NCBI GenBank assembly: GCA_035541995.1
Contig: DATKMG010000845.1
Span: forward strand, 1 to 37,318
Length of the DNA stretch: 37,318 nucleotides
Direction of reading: 5' to 3'
DNA from: DATKMG01 sp035541995
GTDB taxonomy: Bacteria > Acidobacteriota > Terriglobia > Versatilivoradales > Versatilivoraceae
The notes beneath the pieces were generated by a model. That model was not told the DNA's origin. It saw nothing but the letters and a program-made list of their open reading frames with translations, and ran no database searches. Positions 1-8,841 of this stretch are shown piece by piece. Position 1 is the stretch's first letter. Every line of letters starts with the position of its first letter. Made by a program: the position numbers and the translations under genes.

Positions 1-157
1 TCAGGTCACCTTCAATGAGGTTGGTTCCCGGGACTAACTCCCGATGGCCGTGGACCAAATTGTCAAGGACTATCACCCGGAATCCCTCATGCCCGAGTTG
101 CCGGACTGTGTGTGAGCCAACATAACCGGCTCCTCCGACGACGAGGATATTTTTCAT
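1..157 (-). CDS. NAD-dependent epimerase/dehydratase (GalE-like), N-terminal fragment
   Basis: The first 52 codons of a short-chain dehydrogenase/epimerase run off the left edge of the window. The N-terminus MKNILVVGGAGYVGSH has the Rossmann beta-strand and the GGAGYVGSH glycine loop of extended SDR nucleotide-sugar epimerases. It is followed by a strand ending in VLDNLVHGHRE, where the Asp typically contacts the NAD adenosine ribose; the LDNL-x-x-GH pattern is usual in UDP-glucose 4-epimerases. Such enzymes interconvert UDP-sugars for cell-surface polysaccharides. The catalytic Ser/Thr and Tyr-x-x-x-Lys lie outside the window, so the substrate cannot be named. Family assignment is strong; the GalE specificity is a guess from the N-terminus. 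Confidence 0.85.
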   Translation of the reverse strand, partial: MKNILVVGGAGYVGSHTVRQLGHEGFRVIVLDNLVHGHRELVPGTNLIEGDL

Positions 158-291
158 ACGGATTCGATTTCCATCGCGAGAATAAGCTTATAGAAGATTC
201 TTTGACCTACGGGCCAGAATCCAAACAAGCGAGTTTACATAAAGGCGAGAGAGGGCGCAAAAGAAAATAACCGTTGAGTTTCGAGGATTGA

Positions 292-328
292 GCCGGAGGG
301 ATTCATTCCAGGAATGGCTCCCTCCGGT
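292..328 (-). terminator. Hairpin just after the minor-pilin operon
   Basis: A 9-bp perfect stem (CCGGAGGGA at 293-301 with TCCCTCCGG at 319-327) sits about 5 nt past the stop codon of the last pilin-operon gene. On the minus strand the hairpin is not followed at once by a U-tract; a T-rich stretch (TTATTTTCTTTT) comes roughly 25 nt later. It is plausible as a terminator or as an mRNA 3'-end stabiliser. Confidence 0.45.
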
Positions 329-332
329 GAGA

Positions 333-2936
333 TCATTCAGGTGAGAGGATTTGGCGGTATCCTAAATTGACTATGTCTTCAAAACGGGGAGTCCCCGGCG
401 GGAGCTTGGCAGGATCGAGGAAATCCGTATCAAACGAATAGTGCCGGGTAGGTGCCCCGTAAACTACATTGTTGACACAGCACTTGTAGACTCCGACGGC
501 ATACTCGGAATTGAAAAGGCTTACAAGGGAGCCCTTATAGTAAATATTGGTTCCGCCCCAATTTTCCAAGTAACGCAAGAAGTTATGCACTCCTCCATCT
601 GTCCCGAAGTCCTCATAGGCTCCCCATCCGGGTTGCGGGAATGAGCGGTTCTTCCCTGCGGCCACTCCCATCCGATAATAGGTGGTGGTAACAGTGCGAC
701 CCCCTGAATTGATCGGGTTAAGGAAACTGTTGAGGTTCTTCCAATTGTTTGAGAGCAGAGTGATAGCATCGGCCATTATGGATGCAGACGCGTGGGCACC
801 ACCGAAAGTCGAGTCATTCGCATTGTAGTCGCCGAACACGTACACCGGATTCTCACTGGCTACACTAAAACCACCGGTTCCATCTGGCCTGACCGGCACG
901 TTCCCCAACCCTCCATTGACCAGCTTTAAGCCATGTCGTGGCCCAGTGACACGGTTCTTGCGGGCAATTTCAGTGTCCACCCGCGTAATCACATTGTCAT
1001 TCCCATTATAGCTCCCCTGGGCTGCCTTGATGAAACCATCGCCGAGAGTAGCAATTCCATAGGTATCCAGAACTCCATTTTGGTTGACATCTTCGGCCGA
1101 TTCCATATTTCCATCAGGAGTCCCATCGGCTACTGTGGAATTAACCACATCCTCAAACCCGTAGGTGCCATCCTTTGTTCCGCTGGCATTGAACTGCATG
1201 CCACGCCGGTCTGAAAAATAAAGGATATATCCGTTTTGGGTTGAAAAATCTGTCTGGTTCCCGGTCGTGCCGATCGTGCCGTCAAACCATTTCTTTAAGT
1301 TCCCCACATCGAGTTCCACGAGGTTCATGATCCCGCCCAGGGCACACGTAGCATTTGAAGATCCCGGGGAGGTCCCGTCTCGCACCTCACCCTCACGGGT
1401 ATCATACAGGTTGATAGGGAACCAATTGTACTTGGCTGCGACCCCGGTGATCGTGGGATCTTCATAAGGAGCAAAGGTCAAGAGGTTGTCGTGGTTGCGG
1501 TCGGCTTGTAACTGGAAGAGCAAAATGCCATTGGGATGAACATCGTTCGGCACTCCGGTTGTCGGCGAGCTCAATCCCCGGGCAAATCCCAATTCCAGCC
1601 ACTCTTTTGTCACGCTATCCCATCCGCCGTCATTGCGTCGGCGTTCCACCCTGAGGTAGCCTCCCACAAGCGGCCATCTCAAGTATGCACCATCGTGGAT
1701 GGCATCGACGGGATCGATCCATTGAGGCTCTAACGTGACGTTGACGTGACTTCCCACTGGGTACTCGAATTGCAGGTTGGTCCCCTCGGCGAAATAAGTG
1801 GTAGCAGCTGTGGCCCCGGGGGCAAATGGTACTGGGACGCCGTTCACATAGACCCCTTCATTGGTGAGCTTGATATTGTTTGTTCCAAGTTCTCCCGCCC
1901 CTCCAGGTAGTTCGGATACATCATCTACAAGCAAGACTCGAACAGTGGCCAGATTGTAGAATCGGGATTCGCCAACGAGAGATGCAGGATCTTCTCCATC
2001 GGGCGGACGGCGGATGATCTGAATCGGGCGGGCACCTCCTCCCACGAATGGTAAACTGAGCTGCTTGGCACCCGTATCGCCATTTACCAGCCAACCGCTG
2101 TAGGTACTCGTAGAAATCATGTTCCAGTCGGGGTTCTTGGCGCTGGTGGGGCCGGTAAGGCGACTTCCTTCATTCAGCCCCAGGTTCCTGCAATTGGGAT
2201 TCGTCGACGGATTGGTGTCACAACCCCCCGGGGCTTTAGGAATATATACCGGCTGGGAACGAGTCGTCCCGTCCCCGATAAAGAATCCGTTGGAGAGTTG
2301 CCGACGAATCACATCCCCCAACGCGCTGACTTTCGAATGCAACACGAGACCGTCTGCGTTAGAACTGGCTAGAAAGAGGTTTCCATTGGTATGAACCCGG
2401 CCTGCAAAATCGAAATTGGGGCCGGCAAAGAAGCTAAGGTCTCCATCCGAGAACATCCCAAACTGGAATACCGGGATCAATGCTATCTCGGTATTCCTAA
2501 GCATACGGACCTCCGTACCATTGCTCTGCCGAGCGGTGGCGCTCAGCGTGGTAGGGATGATCTGGGCAATAAGTCCTTGGTTGGCACCGCTGCTGATGTT
2601 ACGTGTCACCACTGGCGATTGGGTCACTTGATATTCGGAGTATGAGATCCCCTGCAGGACAGGCCATTTGTTGGAAGCGGTCACCGCAGCTGCAATGTCC
2701 GAAGTCGTGGGAGCTAATTTGACATTATAAAGTGCTGCCATGTCGGTCATCATTTTCTCCATGGCTGCTTCCGTAGCATAGAAGGACTGCGTATTTTCCA
2801 GGTCTGTGGTATGCATTCGGGTCTCTGAGGAGACTACGTATACCACAGCTACTGAAATGGCAGAAAGCATCAGCAGTACCAGCAATGCTGCCGGTAGAGC
2901 AAAGCCTGAAGTGGAAGCCGTTTGGCGAGGATTCAT
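333..2936 (-). CDS. Very large PilX-like minor pilin/adhesin-type protein
   Basis: About 867 residues, last gene of a four-gene minor-pilin operon. The N-terminus has a prepilin-like segment SGFALPAALLVLLMLSA followed by a hydrophobic helix and ETR, as in PilX-type proteins that link the pilus tip to PilY1-like partners. Unlike its three neighbours it lacks Glu at position +5 of the mature protein (Ala there), a feature known for some tip-located pseudopilins (GspK type). The remaining ~820 residues are a large exported domain with GRVHTNGNLFL near the start, Asp/Asn-rich loops resembling calcium sites (DRNHDNLLTF; DVNQNGVLD near residue 620) and a Cys-Cys pair near the C-terminus. The start at ATG 2936 is chosen because AAAAGGA lies 8-9 nt upstream; a TTG nine codons earlier is possible. 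The preceding gene ends about 30 nt upstream. Pilus association is well supported by context; the adhesive role is inference. Confidence 0.8.
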   Translation of the reverse strand: MNPRQTASTSGFALPAALLVLLMLSAISVAVVYVVSSETRMHTTDLENTQSFYATEAAMEKMMTDMAALYNVKLAPTTSDIAAAVTASNKWPVLQGISYSEYQVTQSPVVTRNISSGANQGLIAQIIPTTLSATARQSNGTEVRMLRNTEIALIPVFQFGMFSDGDLSFFAGPNFDFAGRVHTNGNLFLASSNADGLVLHSKVSALGDVIRRQLSNGFFIGDGTTRSQPVYIPKAPGGCDTNPSTNPNCRNLGLNEGSRLTGPTSAKNPDWNMISTSTYSGWLVNGDTGAKQLSLPFVGGGARPIQIIRRPPDGEDPASLVGESRFYNLATVRVLLVDDVSELPGGAGELGTNNIKLTNEGVYVNGVPVPFAPGATAATTYFAEGTNLQFEYPVGSHVNVTLEPQWIDPVDAIHDGAYLRWPLVGGYLRVERRRNDGGWDSVTKEWLELGFARGLSSPTTGVPNDVHPNGILLFQLQADRNHDNLLTFAPYEDPTITGVAAKYNWFPINLYDTREGEVRDGTSPGSSNATCALGGIMNLVELDVGNLKKWFDGTIGTTGNQTDFSTQNGYILYFSDRRGMQFNASGTKDGTYGFEDVVNSTVADGTPDGNMESAEDVNQNGVLDTYGIATLGDGFIKAAQGSYNGNDNVITRVDTEIARKNRVTGPRHGLKLVNGGLGNVPVRPDGTGGFSVASENPVYVFGDYNANDSTFGGAHASASIMADAITLLSNNWKNLNSFLNPINSGGRTVTTTYYRMGVAAGKNRSFPQPGWGAYEDFGTDGGVHNFLRYLENWGGTNIYYKGSLVSLFNSEYAVGVYKCCVNNVVYGAPTRHYSFDTDFLDPAKLPPGTPRFEDIVNLGYRQILSPE

Positions 2937-2967
2937 AGCTGTAGTCCTTTTCTCCATCCGCAAAAGA

Positions 2968-3984
2968 CTAAGTGTATCGATCGCGAAAAGCCAGATTTCG
3001 AACGCTCACGGAAGTGCGTGCGGTGAAGTGGTCGAATTTGGCGTTGTAGTATCGCTGAGAGGTTCCGCGTACTCCCAGTGTGATGTTGACCTTGCGAATC
3101 TGGTTGGGCAGACCTGCGGTGGTAATGGGCGTTAAATCGTCAAGATTGCTCGTCGAGGCCATGGTGGTATCGTTGAAGGTATCGAAAGTGATCTGCAGGT
3201 TCTCCACATTCTCGGCTACAGGAAATGGGGTCTGCGCATTAACCTGGCGCATGAGCCTGAGCGTCGCGGCATCGACATAATATCGGATTGCAAATGCCCG
3301 ATAGGCCGTGGTACTGGGGAAGGTTCCCGCCGGACTCGATAACGACATCAAGCTGCCGCTCTCTGCTTCGGGTTGGTTGAAATGGAGAGGGTCGTTGGCT
3401 GCCAGGGAAATCCGGGTGTCATCTATTCCAGTCACCACAACCGCGGCAGAACCGTAAACGTTGCTCAGTATCATTACATCCCCTATTTGGAGCCCCGCTG
3501 TAGACCCATTGGTATGGATCTCCGTTGCATCGTTGGCAATGCTGGTCAGCGTATTCTGCTCGAAAGCCAAGCTGGGGCCGCGATATACCAGGGTCACGAC
3601 GTCTGTAGCAAGCCCGTTGATCGTCGGCCCTAAACCGTTCCCCGGTGTGATGGCATAAAGCCAATTGTTCCGTGCATCCTGCTCGATTTGGCAGCCACTG
3701 GGGTCACATCCAAATCGGGGAGCCACTGAATTGTCACCATTCGGAAGGGTTATTCCTCCGAGAGGGAACCCGGTCCCGGCAATGCTCAGGTCCTGGGCCA
3801 TCAGGTTTAGCGCTGCCCGGGCGTTCTGTTGCAGCTCAGTCCTCTGAGTAGCAGCCTCACTCATATTGACACTTTGCCGGAACAGTTCTAATACACTGGC
3901 TAGAACCAGCAAGCTCATGGAGATGGCAACCAGGACTTCGACCATGCTGAACCCCTGGCTGGAGCGTTTTTGAGAAGTTTTCAC
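2968..3984 (-). CDS. pilW: PilW-like type IV pilus minor pilin
   Basis: 338 residues. A short leader (MKTSQKRSSQG) precedes FSMVEVLVAISMSLLVLAS, a canonical class III prepilin signal with Gly at -1, Phe at +1 and Glu at +5, cleaved and N-methylated by the PilD peptidase. Next come the RTELQQNARAALNLMAQDL region typical of PilW proteins and a globular domain ending in a beta-rich tail. Minor pilins of this type prime pilus assembly in the inner membrane and sit at the tip. The start is GTG with GGGAG six nt upstream, lying right after the stop codon of the preceding pilV-like gene, so the two are probably translationally coupled. The name rests on domain layout and gene order; it could equally be called a PilJ/GspJ-type pseudopilin. 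Confidence 0.85.
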   Translation of the reverse strand: MKTSQKRSSQGFSMVEVLVAISMSLLVLASVLELFRQSVNMSEAATQRTELQQNARAALNLMAQDLSIAGTGFPLGGITLPNGDNSVAPRFGCDPSGCQIEQDARNNWLYAITPGNGLGPTINGLATDVVTLVYRGPSLAFEQNTLTSIANDATEIHTNGSTAGLQIGDVMILSNVYGSAAVVVTGIDDTRISLAANDPLHFNQPEAESGSLMSLSSPAGTFPSTTAYRAFAIRYYVDAATLRLMRQVNAQTPFPVAENVENLQITFDTFNDTTMASTSNLDDLTPITTAGLPNQIRKVNITLGVRGTSQRYYNAKFDHFTARTSVSVRNLAFRDRYT

Positions 3985-3996
3985 CGGAAACTCCCT

Positions 3997-4626
3997 TTAG
4001 CGATAACGTGAAATATAGGTACGAACCTGGTAATTGCGAATCCAGCCGCGCGGGGCGGCATAACGAATCGTGACCGTAATCTGGCGAAGGTCATCTGTGA
4101 GGTCTGTTATTTCGATCTGGCGTTGAAACTCGTTTAGTACCCGGCTAGTCCCATCAGGCATCACCATGGATTCCACCGGTCCGTCATCAGCGGTTCCAAC
4201 CAGGCCGTCATCCCCGGGCGTTGTCAGCGACTGCAGACCTGTCACGAAAATACCAGTTCCTGATCCGGTGTTTCTGACCTTGTCAAAGGTTACCTGTTGG
4301 GTGTTTCTGGCCGTGAAGATGCACTCCAAGGCCTCTCGAGCCTTTTGCTTGGCGATGAGACTCTCTTCGGCAAAGGTCATCGCTACCATAGAGTGCATGA
4401 ACAGACCCATGATGCCGCCCAGCCCAATCAATAAGACCATCATGGCCATCAGGAATTCAAGGAGACTGAACCCTTGTGCTCCCAGGCAAACCGGTACTTC
4501 CCGGGATTCCCCACAATGAGATTCTCCTTCCCACTGCCAGCGGACATCATCCACACTCACCTGCACTGGAAACAAAGGACTCCAGGACCAAGGTACTTCC
4601 GGTTTTCCTTCCTGACTCTGTTTCAT
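3997..4626 (-). CDS. pilV: PilV-like minor pilin with unusually long leader
   Basis: 209 residues. The mature N-terminus FSLLEFLMAMMVLLIGLGGIM has Phe at +1 and Glu at +5 after a Gly, as in PilV/GspI minor pilins, followed by a helix with LIAKQKAREALECIF, typical of the family. The C-terminal domain ends in a beta hairpin (QITVTIRY, YQVRTYIS). The odd feature is the leader: 52 residues precede the cleavage point, against the usual 6-25, and it is Trp/Glu-rich rather than basic. AGGGAGAG about 6 nt before ATG 4626 supports this start; in-frame GTG codons inside the leader have no comparable ribosome site. It begins 24 nt after the GspH/FimT-like gene and runs directly into the PilW-like gene. 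Confidence 0.8.
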   Translation of the reverse strand: MKQSQEGKPEVPWSWSPLFPVQVSVDDVRWQWEGESHCGESREVPVCLGAQGFSLLEFLMAMMVLLIGLGGIMGLFMHSMVAMTFAEESLIAKQKAREALECIFTARNTQQVTFDKVRNTGSGTGIFVTGLQSLTTPGDDGLVGTADDGPVESMVMPDGTSRVLNEFQRQIEITDLTDDLRQITVTIRYAAPRGWIRNYQVRTYISRYR

Positions 4627-4650
4627 ATTTCTCTCCCTAGTGACACAGGT

Positions 4651-5241
4651 CTATTCCCAACTCCCGGAAGTACCTCCCGAACCGCGGAACCGAAGCCCTT
4701 TGATCCGACCGGTCGAGCCAAACAGAGTCACAGCCCTCGTGCTTGGAACATCGCCTATCCGTCCCAACATGACTTGCCCAAGGGCCAGTGTCCCGGCAGC
4801 ATCAACGCCTGAGCCGTCTGGACGAAACTCTATATAGAGTTGGGGATTGTCGTTGAAGCTGATGGCTTCCGTGGTTGTGATTTGTGGATCAGGATTGACC
4901 CCAATCCCGTTGCGACCAAAGCTAATATCGCTTGGGAGATCCACGGTAGCGACCACTGTATTGGGTTCACCGAGCGAAGCCATTCCTATTCTCGTGATCG
5001 TGAGTGTCCGGGGAGTTGTGAAGGTGAGCCGATGATTGCGCCTCATGTCCAGCGCTAATTGCCGTGCCCGCCGCATTTCCATTACTACGTCATACATCGC
5101 AATATCTTCATGAGTCTTTCGCACAGCGTTGTCGATGAAAGGAAGAGCAACCGCAGTCATTATGGCAACAATGGTCATCACGACTAAGGTTTCAACCAAC
5201 GTGTAACCCCTCTGTTGACTTTTTTCTTTTCTTTCTCTCAT
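4651..5241 (-). CDS. GspH/FimT-like prepilin, first gene of minor-pilin operon
   Basis: 196 residues. A basic leader MRERKEKSQQRG precedes YTLVETLVVMTIVAIMTAVALP, a prepilin signal with Glu at +5 and Tyr in place of Phe at +1. After it comes the ELxxxRxxA-like pattern of GspH/FimT pseudopilins (VVMEMRRARQLAL) and a beta-sandwich with a C-terminal LFGSTGRIKGLRFRG, the last strand of the GspH fold. Such proteins join the minor-pilin initiation complex. The start at 5241 is preferred over an upstream frame extension because it gives a normal 12-residue leader and follows GGGG-containing sequence at SD distance. It leads the operon; no major pilin or PilY1 gene is in the window. Confidence 0.8.
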   Translation of the reverse strand: MRERKEKSQQRGYTLVETLVVMTIVAIMTAVALPFIDNAVRKTHEDIAMYDVVMEMRRARQLALDMRRNHRLTFTTPRTLTITRIGMASLGEPNTVVATVDLPSDISFGRNGIGVNPDPQITTTEAISFNDNPQLYIEFRPDGSGVDAAGTLALGQVMLGRIGDVPSTRAVTLFGSTGRIKGLRFRGSGGTSGSWE

Positions 5242-6072
5242 CTCATCCCCGTTTCTACAATAATCATTGTGACTGCCGGAACTCATTAACTTGAACCAAC
5301 TGGCACAATTCAACACTTCGCCTGCGGCATGGCTTCCTCCCGTATCGGCACGAGATCTTCCAGTCTTTAAGTCGATTTGAGTAACATGTTTGTACTTTTG
5401 GACTTAGCTGTATCGTCCACCCCCATATTCGTGATGCTGGGCTGATATTTATTGGTTGAGTTCGTTGAGATTGAAGGGAGGGCGGAAGTCTCTGATTTTG
5501 GGCCTTAAACCAAGAATACTCTGGACCGACCGAGTTGGCTGAACGATATCTCTTTCTGAGTTCCACTCTTGAAGAGCTCGCCGTTTACCCCAAATTCCGG
5601 TCTCTCCTGAACCTGTTTTCAGCAGAGTAATTCAAAGCCAGAATGAGATTGTGATTGGAAGCACAGAAATCGGCACAGAGAGTTCTTGACGGAACGTAAG
5701 TGCCTATGGTGAGGATATTTCTTCCCAATAGACATGAACAAGACTGACCGGCCTGGCTTGCGGTCATAATTATACTGGCGGCCTGGAGGGGCACCAAGCT
5801 GCGCAATCCATCATAACCATAATATTATGAGTTTCTTGCAGCAGGACAATTATCTCGTCGCTGGGCCATTACAAGGGAATTGATAGGGAGCGTGCTCCTG
5901 GCACCAAGTTTGCTTCCATCAAATCAAGGGTGCGCGTTGCTCAAGCGGGGAGTAAATGGAAAAAGCACAAGTGCATATTTGTGCGTTCTAGGCAGGAAAT
6001 CTCCGAATATCGGCAAGGGGCTGCCGAAAAGAATCTCAATGGCGTGTACAAGAAATGGAGAAGAGGTTCAGC
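5242..6072. other. Intergenic, no gene recognised
   Basis: About 830 nt between the divergent pilin operon and the small HTH gene. Short frames on both strands have low-complexity or Cys/Ser-rich translations and no ribosome sites. It presumably holds promoters for both flanking transcripts, but no convincing -35/-10 pair was identified and no repeat was seen. Confidence 0.5.
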
Positions 6073-6537
6073 ATGGTTACGAGCTTAATTAGGAAATTCT
6101 GGATGGAATTGCGCATCGCCCTAGACCCTAAGGTGACCATTGAAGGATTTGAGCTGACGGGAAGACCTTTTGCGCTGCTGCCGAACCCCTCAGATCTCGA
6201 GCCTGGACTCAAACGTCGGCTTACCATCTGTAACCTATTCGTAAACCACCGACAATCCATCGCTGCCATTGCCCGCGTGCTGGATACGGGCACAGGAAGG
6301 GTGGTGAACATCTTAATCGAAGAAGGGATCATCAAGGAGAGAAGGCGTTCACAACCAAGACATGTGAAGCGTGATAGGCGGAAACTCTCGTTGACTGCAC
6401 CATCACCTCAACTTGGGCTAAGGGCGATTGGAGCCGCTCCGTCGGGCCCCAGACATAAGACTGAACCTTTGCCTCGACTTCAAACCCTTTTTGGAACTGA
6501 ACCGTCAAAGTCGCCCACTCAATTGCCCAATCAGTAG
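6073..6537 (+). CDS. Small helix-turn-helix protein of unknown role
   Basis: 154 residues. The N-terminal half begins MVTSLIRKFWMELRIALDP and contains VTIEGFELTGRPF. The centre (LFVNHRQSIAAIARVLDTGTGRVVNILIEEGII) reads as a helix-turn-helix, with the second helix over the GRVVNILIEEG part, followed by a basic KERRR stretch, so DNA binding is likely. The last ~60 residues are Pro/Arg-rich and look disordered. The ATG at 6073 has GAAGAGG six nt upstream and is preferred over an ATG 18 nt earlier that overlaps this ribosome site. No named family is recognised with certainty. It stands alone, upstream of and convergent with the EndoQ gene. Confidence 0.6.
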   Translation: MVTSLIRKFWMELRIALDPKVTIEGFELTGRPFALLPNPSDLEPGLKRRLTICNLFVNHRQSIAAIARVLDTGTGRVVNILIEEGIIKERRRSQPRHVKRDRRKLSLTAPSPQLGLRAIGAAPSGPRHKTEPLPRLQTLFGTEPSKSPTQLPNQ

Positions 6538-6654
6538 CCCGGCCCAGCGACCACTTTGACTTCGCAGAGGACTGAAGCCATTCGGGTAGCCGAACCTGCC
6601 ATCAGATTCAATACGACACACAGGTAGTTATCCAAATCACTTAGGCCTAATTCA

Positions 6655-7941
6655 TCATCCAAATAGTCGCAACTGGGTCAAGTCTGCCAGTTCCTTCTCC
6701 TCAAAGAGCTCTATTGAGCCATAGACGCCGTCAAATCCTGGAACGACTTTCAAGCGACTTTCTCTTACTCGAACTATCCCTTCGCTGACTTGCGGGTCGA
6801 CAAAGGACTTTAGGTCAGATTCACTCATTTCCAACAAGATCTGATACTCTGTAGCTCCGCACCCGAGTGCAGCTTCATAAATCCTGTCGACTATGACACT
6901 CTCTTTGCCTTTGATACCACATGTGGAGGCTATTATCTCGCGGAGCGGGATAGCTTTTCGGTATGGAGGACGTCTTAGCTTCTGAGTGTGGATCCACCCT
7001 TTTTCCTGAAACACACCCAGGTCTTTGACTTCCCGATCGGCAATTTCAAGTCCGCGCTGGAGTGCCCCTATGGTGATTTCATCGCGACAAGCAGGACAAC
7101 GCTTGCCTTCCAACCTTGTCTCGACCGGAGATTTTATCACTCCGCAATCACGATGTCCGTTGAAGTAGTCCCTCCCGATTTCAGAAAAAAATTCGATAGT
7201 CCCGGCTATTGAATTCTCTCCGCTCCCTTGAAGAGCCTGACACACCCCTCGATAAGAACATTCTCCCTGAAAAATAGTGCACTCTCGTCCTATGTCTCGA
7301 GGCGAGTGAGCGTCCGAGAAACTGACAATTTGCTTCCCGTCGAGTTCGCTCACCAACCAACAGACGCCGGGATCACTGGATAGACCGGTTTCAACGGCCA
7401 AGACTTGCGGGGACAAATCTCCAAAGCAATTCACGAATGACTCAAAACCGAATCTCGAGCCATACAAGGACCCCCACGGCGACCAGATATGCAAGGGAAT
7501 GATCAGGCTATCCGGACACACCTCCAGGACACGAGCCAGAAGCTCGGACGCAGGCATTTGAAAACGCGGAATTCGGCCAGCTGTCAAATCCCCTGCCCGC
7601 CCAAGAACCCGTGCCAGGTGCCAGGCAATTTCCCAGCTGGGTGCAGTCACGAGCAGGTGAACCTGATACTTCCTGCCCTCATTTTGGAAGACGGTTTCCA
7701 CCTCTGTGGTGAGCATCCAGCGGATATCATCTCCCCCTTTGGAGCGGAGGAACCCGCATTCGTCCTGCTCCAAGTGGGCTTCCATGAACCCTAGCCAATC
7801 AGGATAAATGAAGTCTCCCGTCCCCAATACCTGGATGCCTTTTCGTTTCGCCCAGAATATCAGCTCGGAGATGCAATCCCCTCTCTGAGCTGAATGGGCA
7901 GAGCGAGGGTGGATGTGGAGATCAGCAGTATATTGGCTCAT
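6655..7941 (-). CDS. PHP-domain endonuclease Q (EndoQ) family protein
   Basis: 428 residues. The N-terminal PHP phosphoesterase domain shows ADLHIH (His9, His11), LGTGDF, LTTEVE (Glu80), QVHLLV (His95), an IIPLHIW segment (His151) and FSDAHSP (Asp210, His212), the expected metal ligands. The EndoQ-specific C-terminal part has a zinc-binding pattern (GHRDC near 262-266, then CPAC at 282-285) followed by IGALQRGLEIADR. Known EndoQ enzymes, mostly archaeal, nick DNA 5' of deaminated bases (uracil, hypoxanthine) and abasic sites. The start MSQYTADLHIH matches family N-termini better than a TTG ten codons upstream. The gene is divergent from nth, another base-damage enzyme. Family placement is confident; exact damage specificity is inferred. 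Confidence 0.85.
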   Translation of the reverse strand: MSQYTADLHIHPRSAHSAQRGDCISELIFWAKRKGIQVLGTGDFIYPDWLGFMEAHLEQDECGFLRSKGGDDIRWMLTTEVETVFQNEGRKYQVHLLVTAPSWEIAWHLARVLGRAGDLTAGRIPRFQMPASELLARVLEVCPDSLIIPLHIWSPWGSLYGSRFGFESFVNCFGDLSPQVLAVETGLSSDPGVCWLVSELDGKQIVSFSDAHSPRDIGRECTIFQGECSYRGVCQALQGSGENSIAGTIEFFSEIGRDYFNGHRDCGVIKSPVETRLEGKRCPACRDEITIGALQRGLEIADREVKDLGVFQEKGWIHTQKLRRPPYRKAIPLREIIASTCGIKGKESVIVDRIYEAALGCGATEYQILLEMSESDLKSFVDPQVSEGIVRVRESRLKVVPGFDGVYGSIELFEEKELADLTQLRLFG

Positions 7942-8135
7942 TCTTTGCGTGGCAGGACAAACTGACTTCAAGTGCCAATATCATATCCCAAGCGGTGTAA
8001 GGATAACTAATCAAAAATAGATTCTCAAAGGATCTGCCCAATCCGATAATGAGGTTTTCGCTCGAACCTGCCTTATAATCCAGGCTTGCTGGGCAGCCAA
8101 ATTTCATCATTATTGCAAACAGAGAGGAAGCTCAA

Positions 8136-8789
8136 ATGACAAAGGAAGAGCAAGACCGAATTCGGAAAATTCTCAGCCTCTTGAAGGCAGAGTATCCGGA
8201 CGCACAGTGCGCACTAACTCACGCTGATCCCCTGCAATTGCTGATTGCGACAATCCTGTCTGCGCAGTGTACTGATGTGCGGGTCAATCAGGTTACCCCT
8301 GTCCTATTTCAAAGGTATCCAACTATTAGCGATCTTGCAGAAGCAAAATTATCTGAATTGGAGGATCTAATTCGTTCCACTGGTTTCTTCCGTAACAAGG
8401 CCCGGAACATAAAGGCAGCATGTCAGCAATTAGTCAATAAATTTAGCGGCAAAATCCCACATTCCATGGAGGAATTGCTGACACTGCAGGGTGTGGCACG
8501 AAAGACTGCTAACGTCGTGCTGGGCTCAGCCTTTGGAATTCCGTCAGGGATTGTGGTTGACACTCACGTTTTTAGGCTCTCCCACCGATTGAGGTTAACT
8601 CACGCCAAGACGCCGGAAAAGGTCGAGCAAGACCTGATGCGGAAGGTTCCACGGGAAGAGTGGATCAATTTCTCCCATCGGCTGATTTTTCACGGACGAC
8701 GAGTTTGTACTGCTCGCAAACCGCTATGTCACATATGTAGTCTTGACGAGGTCTGCCCTAAAGTGGGGGTGAAGAAAGTCAGAAGGTGA
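8136..8789 (+). CDS. nth: Endonuclease III (DNA glycosylase/AP lyase)
   Basis: 217 residues, standard length for bacterial Nth. It excises oxidised pyrimidines and cleaves the resulting abasic site by beta-elimination in base excision repair. The sequence shows the helix-hairpin-helix LLTLQGVARKTANVVLG with catalytic Lys123, the IVVDTHVFRL segment with catalytic Asp142, and the C-terminal 4Fe-4S ligands Cys191, Cys198, Cys201, Cys207 in the C-x6-C-x2-C-x5-C spacing. AGAGGAAG lies 8-9 nt before ATG. It is transcribed divergently from the EndoQ gene across about 195 nt, so the two could share regulatory DNA. Confidence 0.97.
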   Translation: MTKEEQDRIRKILSLLKAEYPDAQCALTHADPLQLLIATILSAQCTDVRVNQVTPVLFQRYPTISDLAEAKLSELEDLIRSTGFFRNKARNIKAACQQLVNKFSGKIPHSMEELLTLQGVARKTANVVLGSAFGIPSGIVVDTHVFRLSHRLRLTHAKTPEKVEQDLMRKVPREEWINFSHRLIFHGRRVCTARKPLCHICSLDEVCPKVGVKKVRR

Positions 8790-8841
8790 AAAGGGAGATC
8801 GGTCTTTGGCTATTCCTGAATTCCTCTCAAGATTCCTGGGG

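Noticed and set aside
5301..5316. TGGCAC resembling half of a sigma-54 promoter
   Set aside because: It is on the strand facing away from the pilin operon and lacks the TTGC half at the right distance.
7489..7794. 101-codon plus-strand frame inside the EndoQ gene
   Set aside because: Antisense shadow of a conserved PHP domain.
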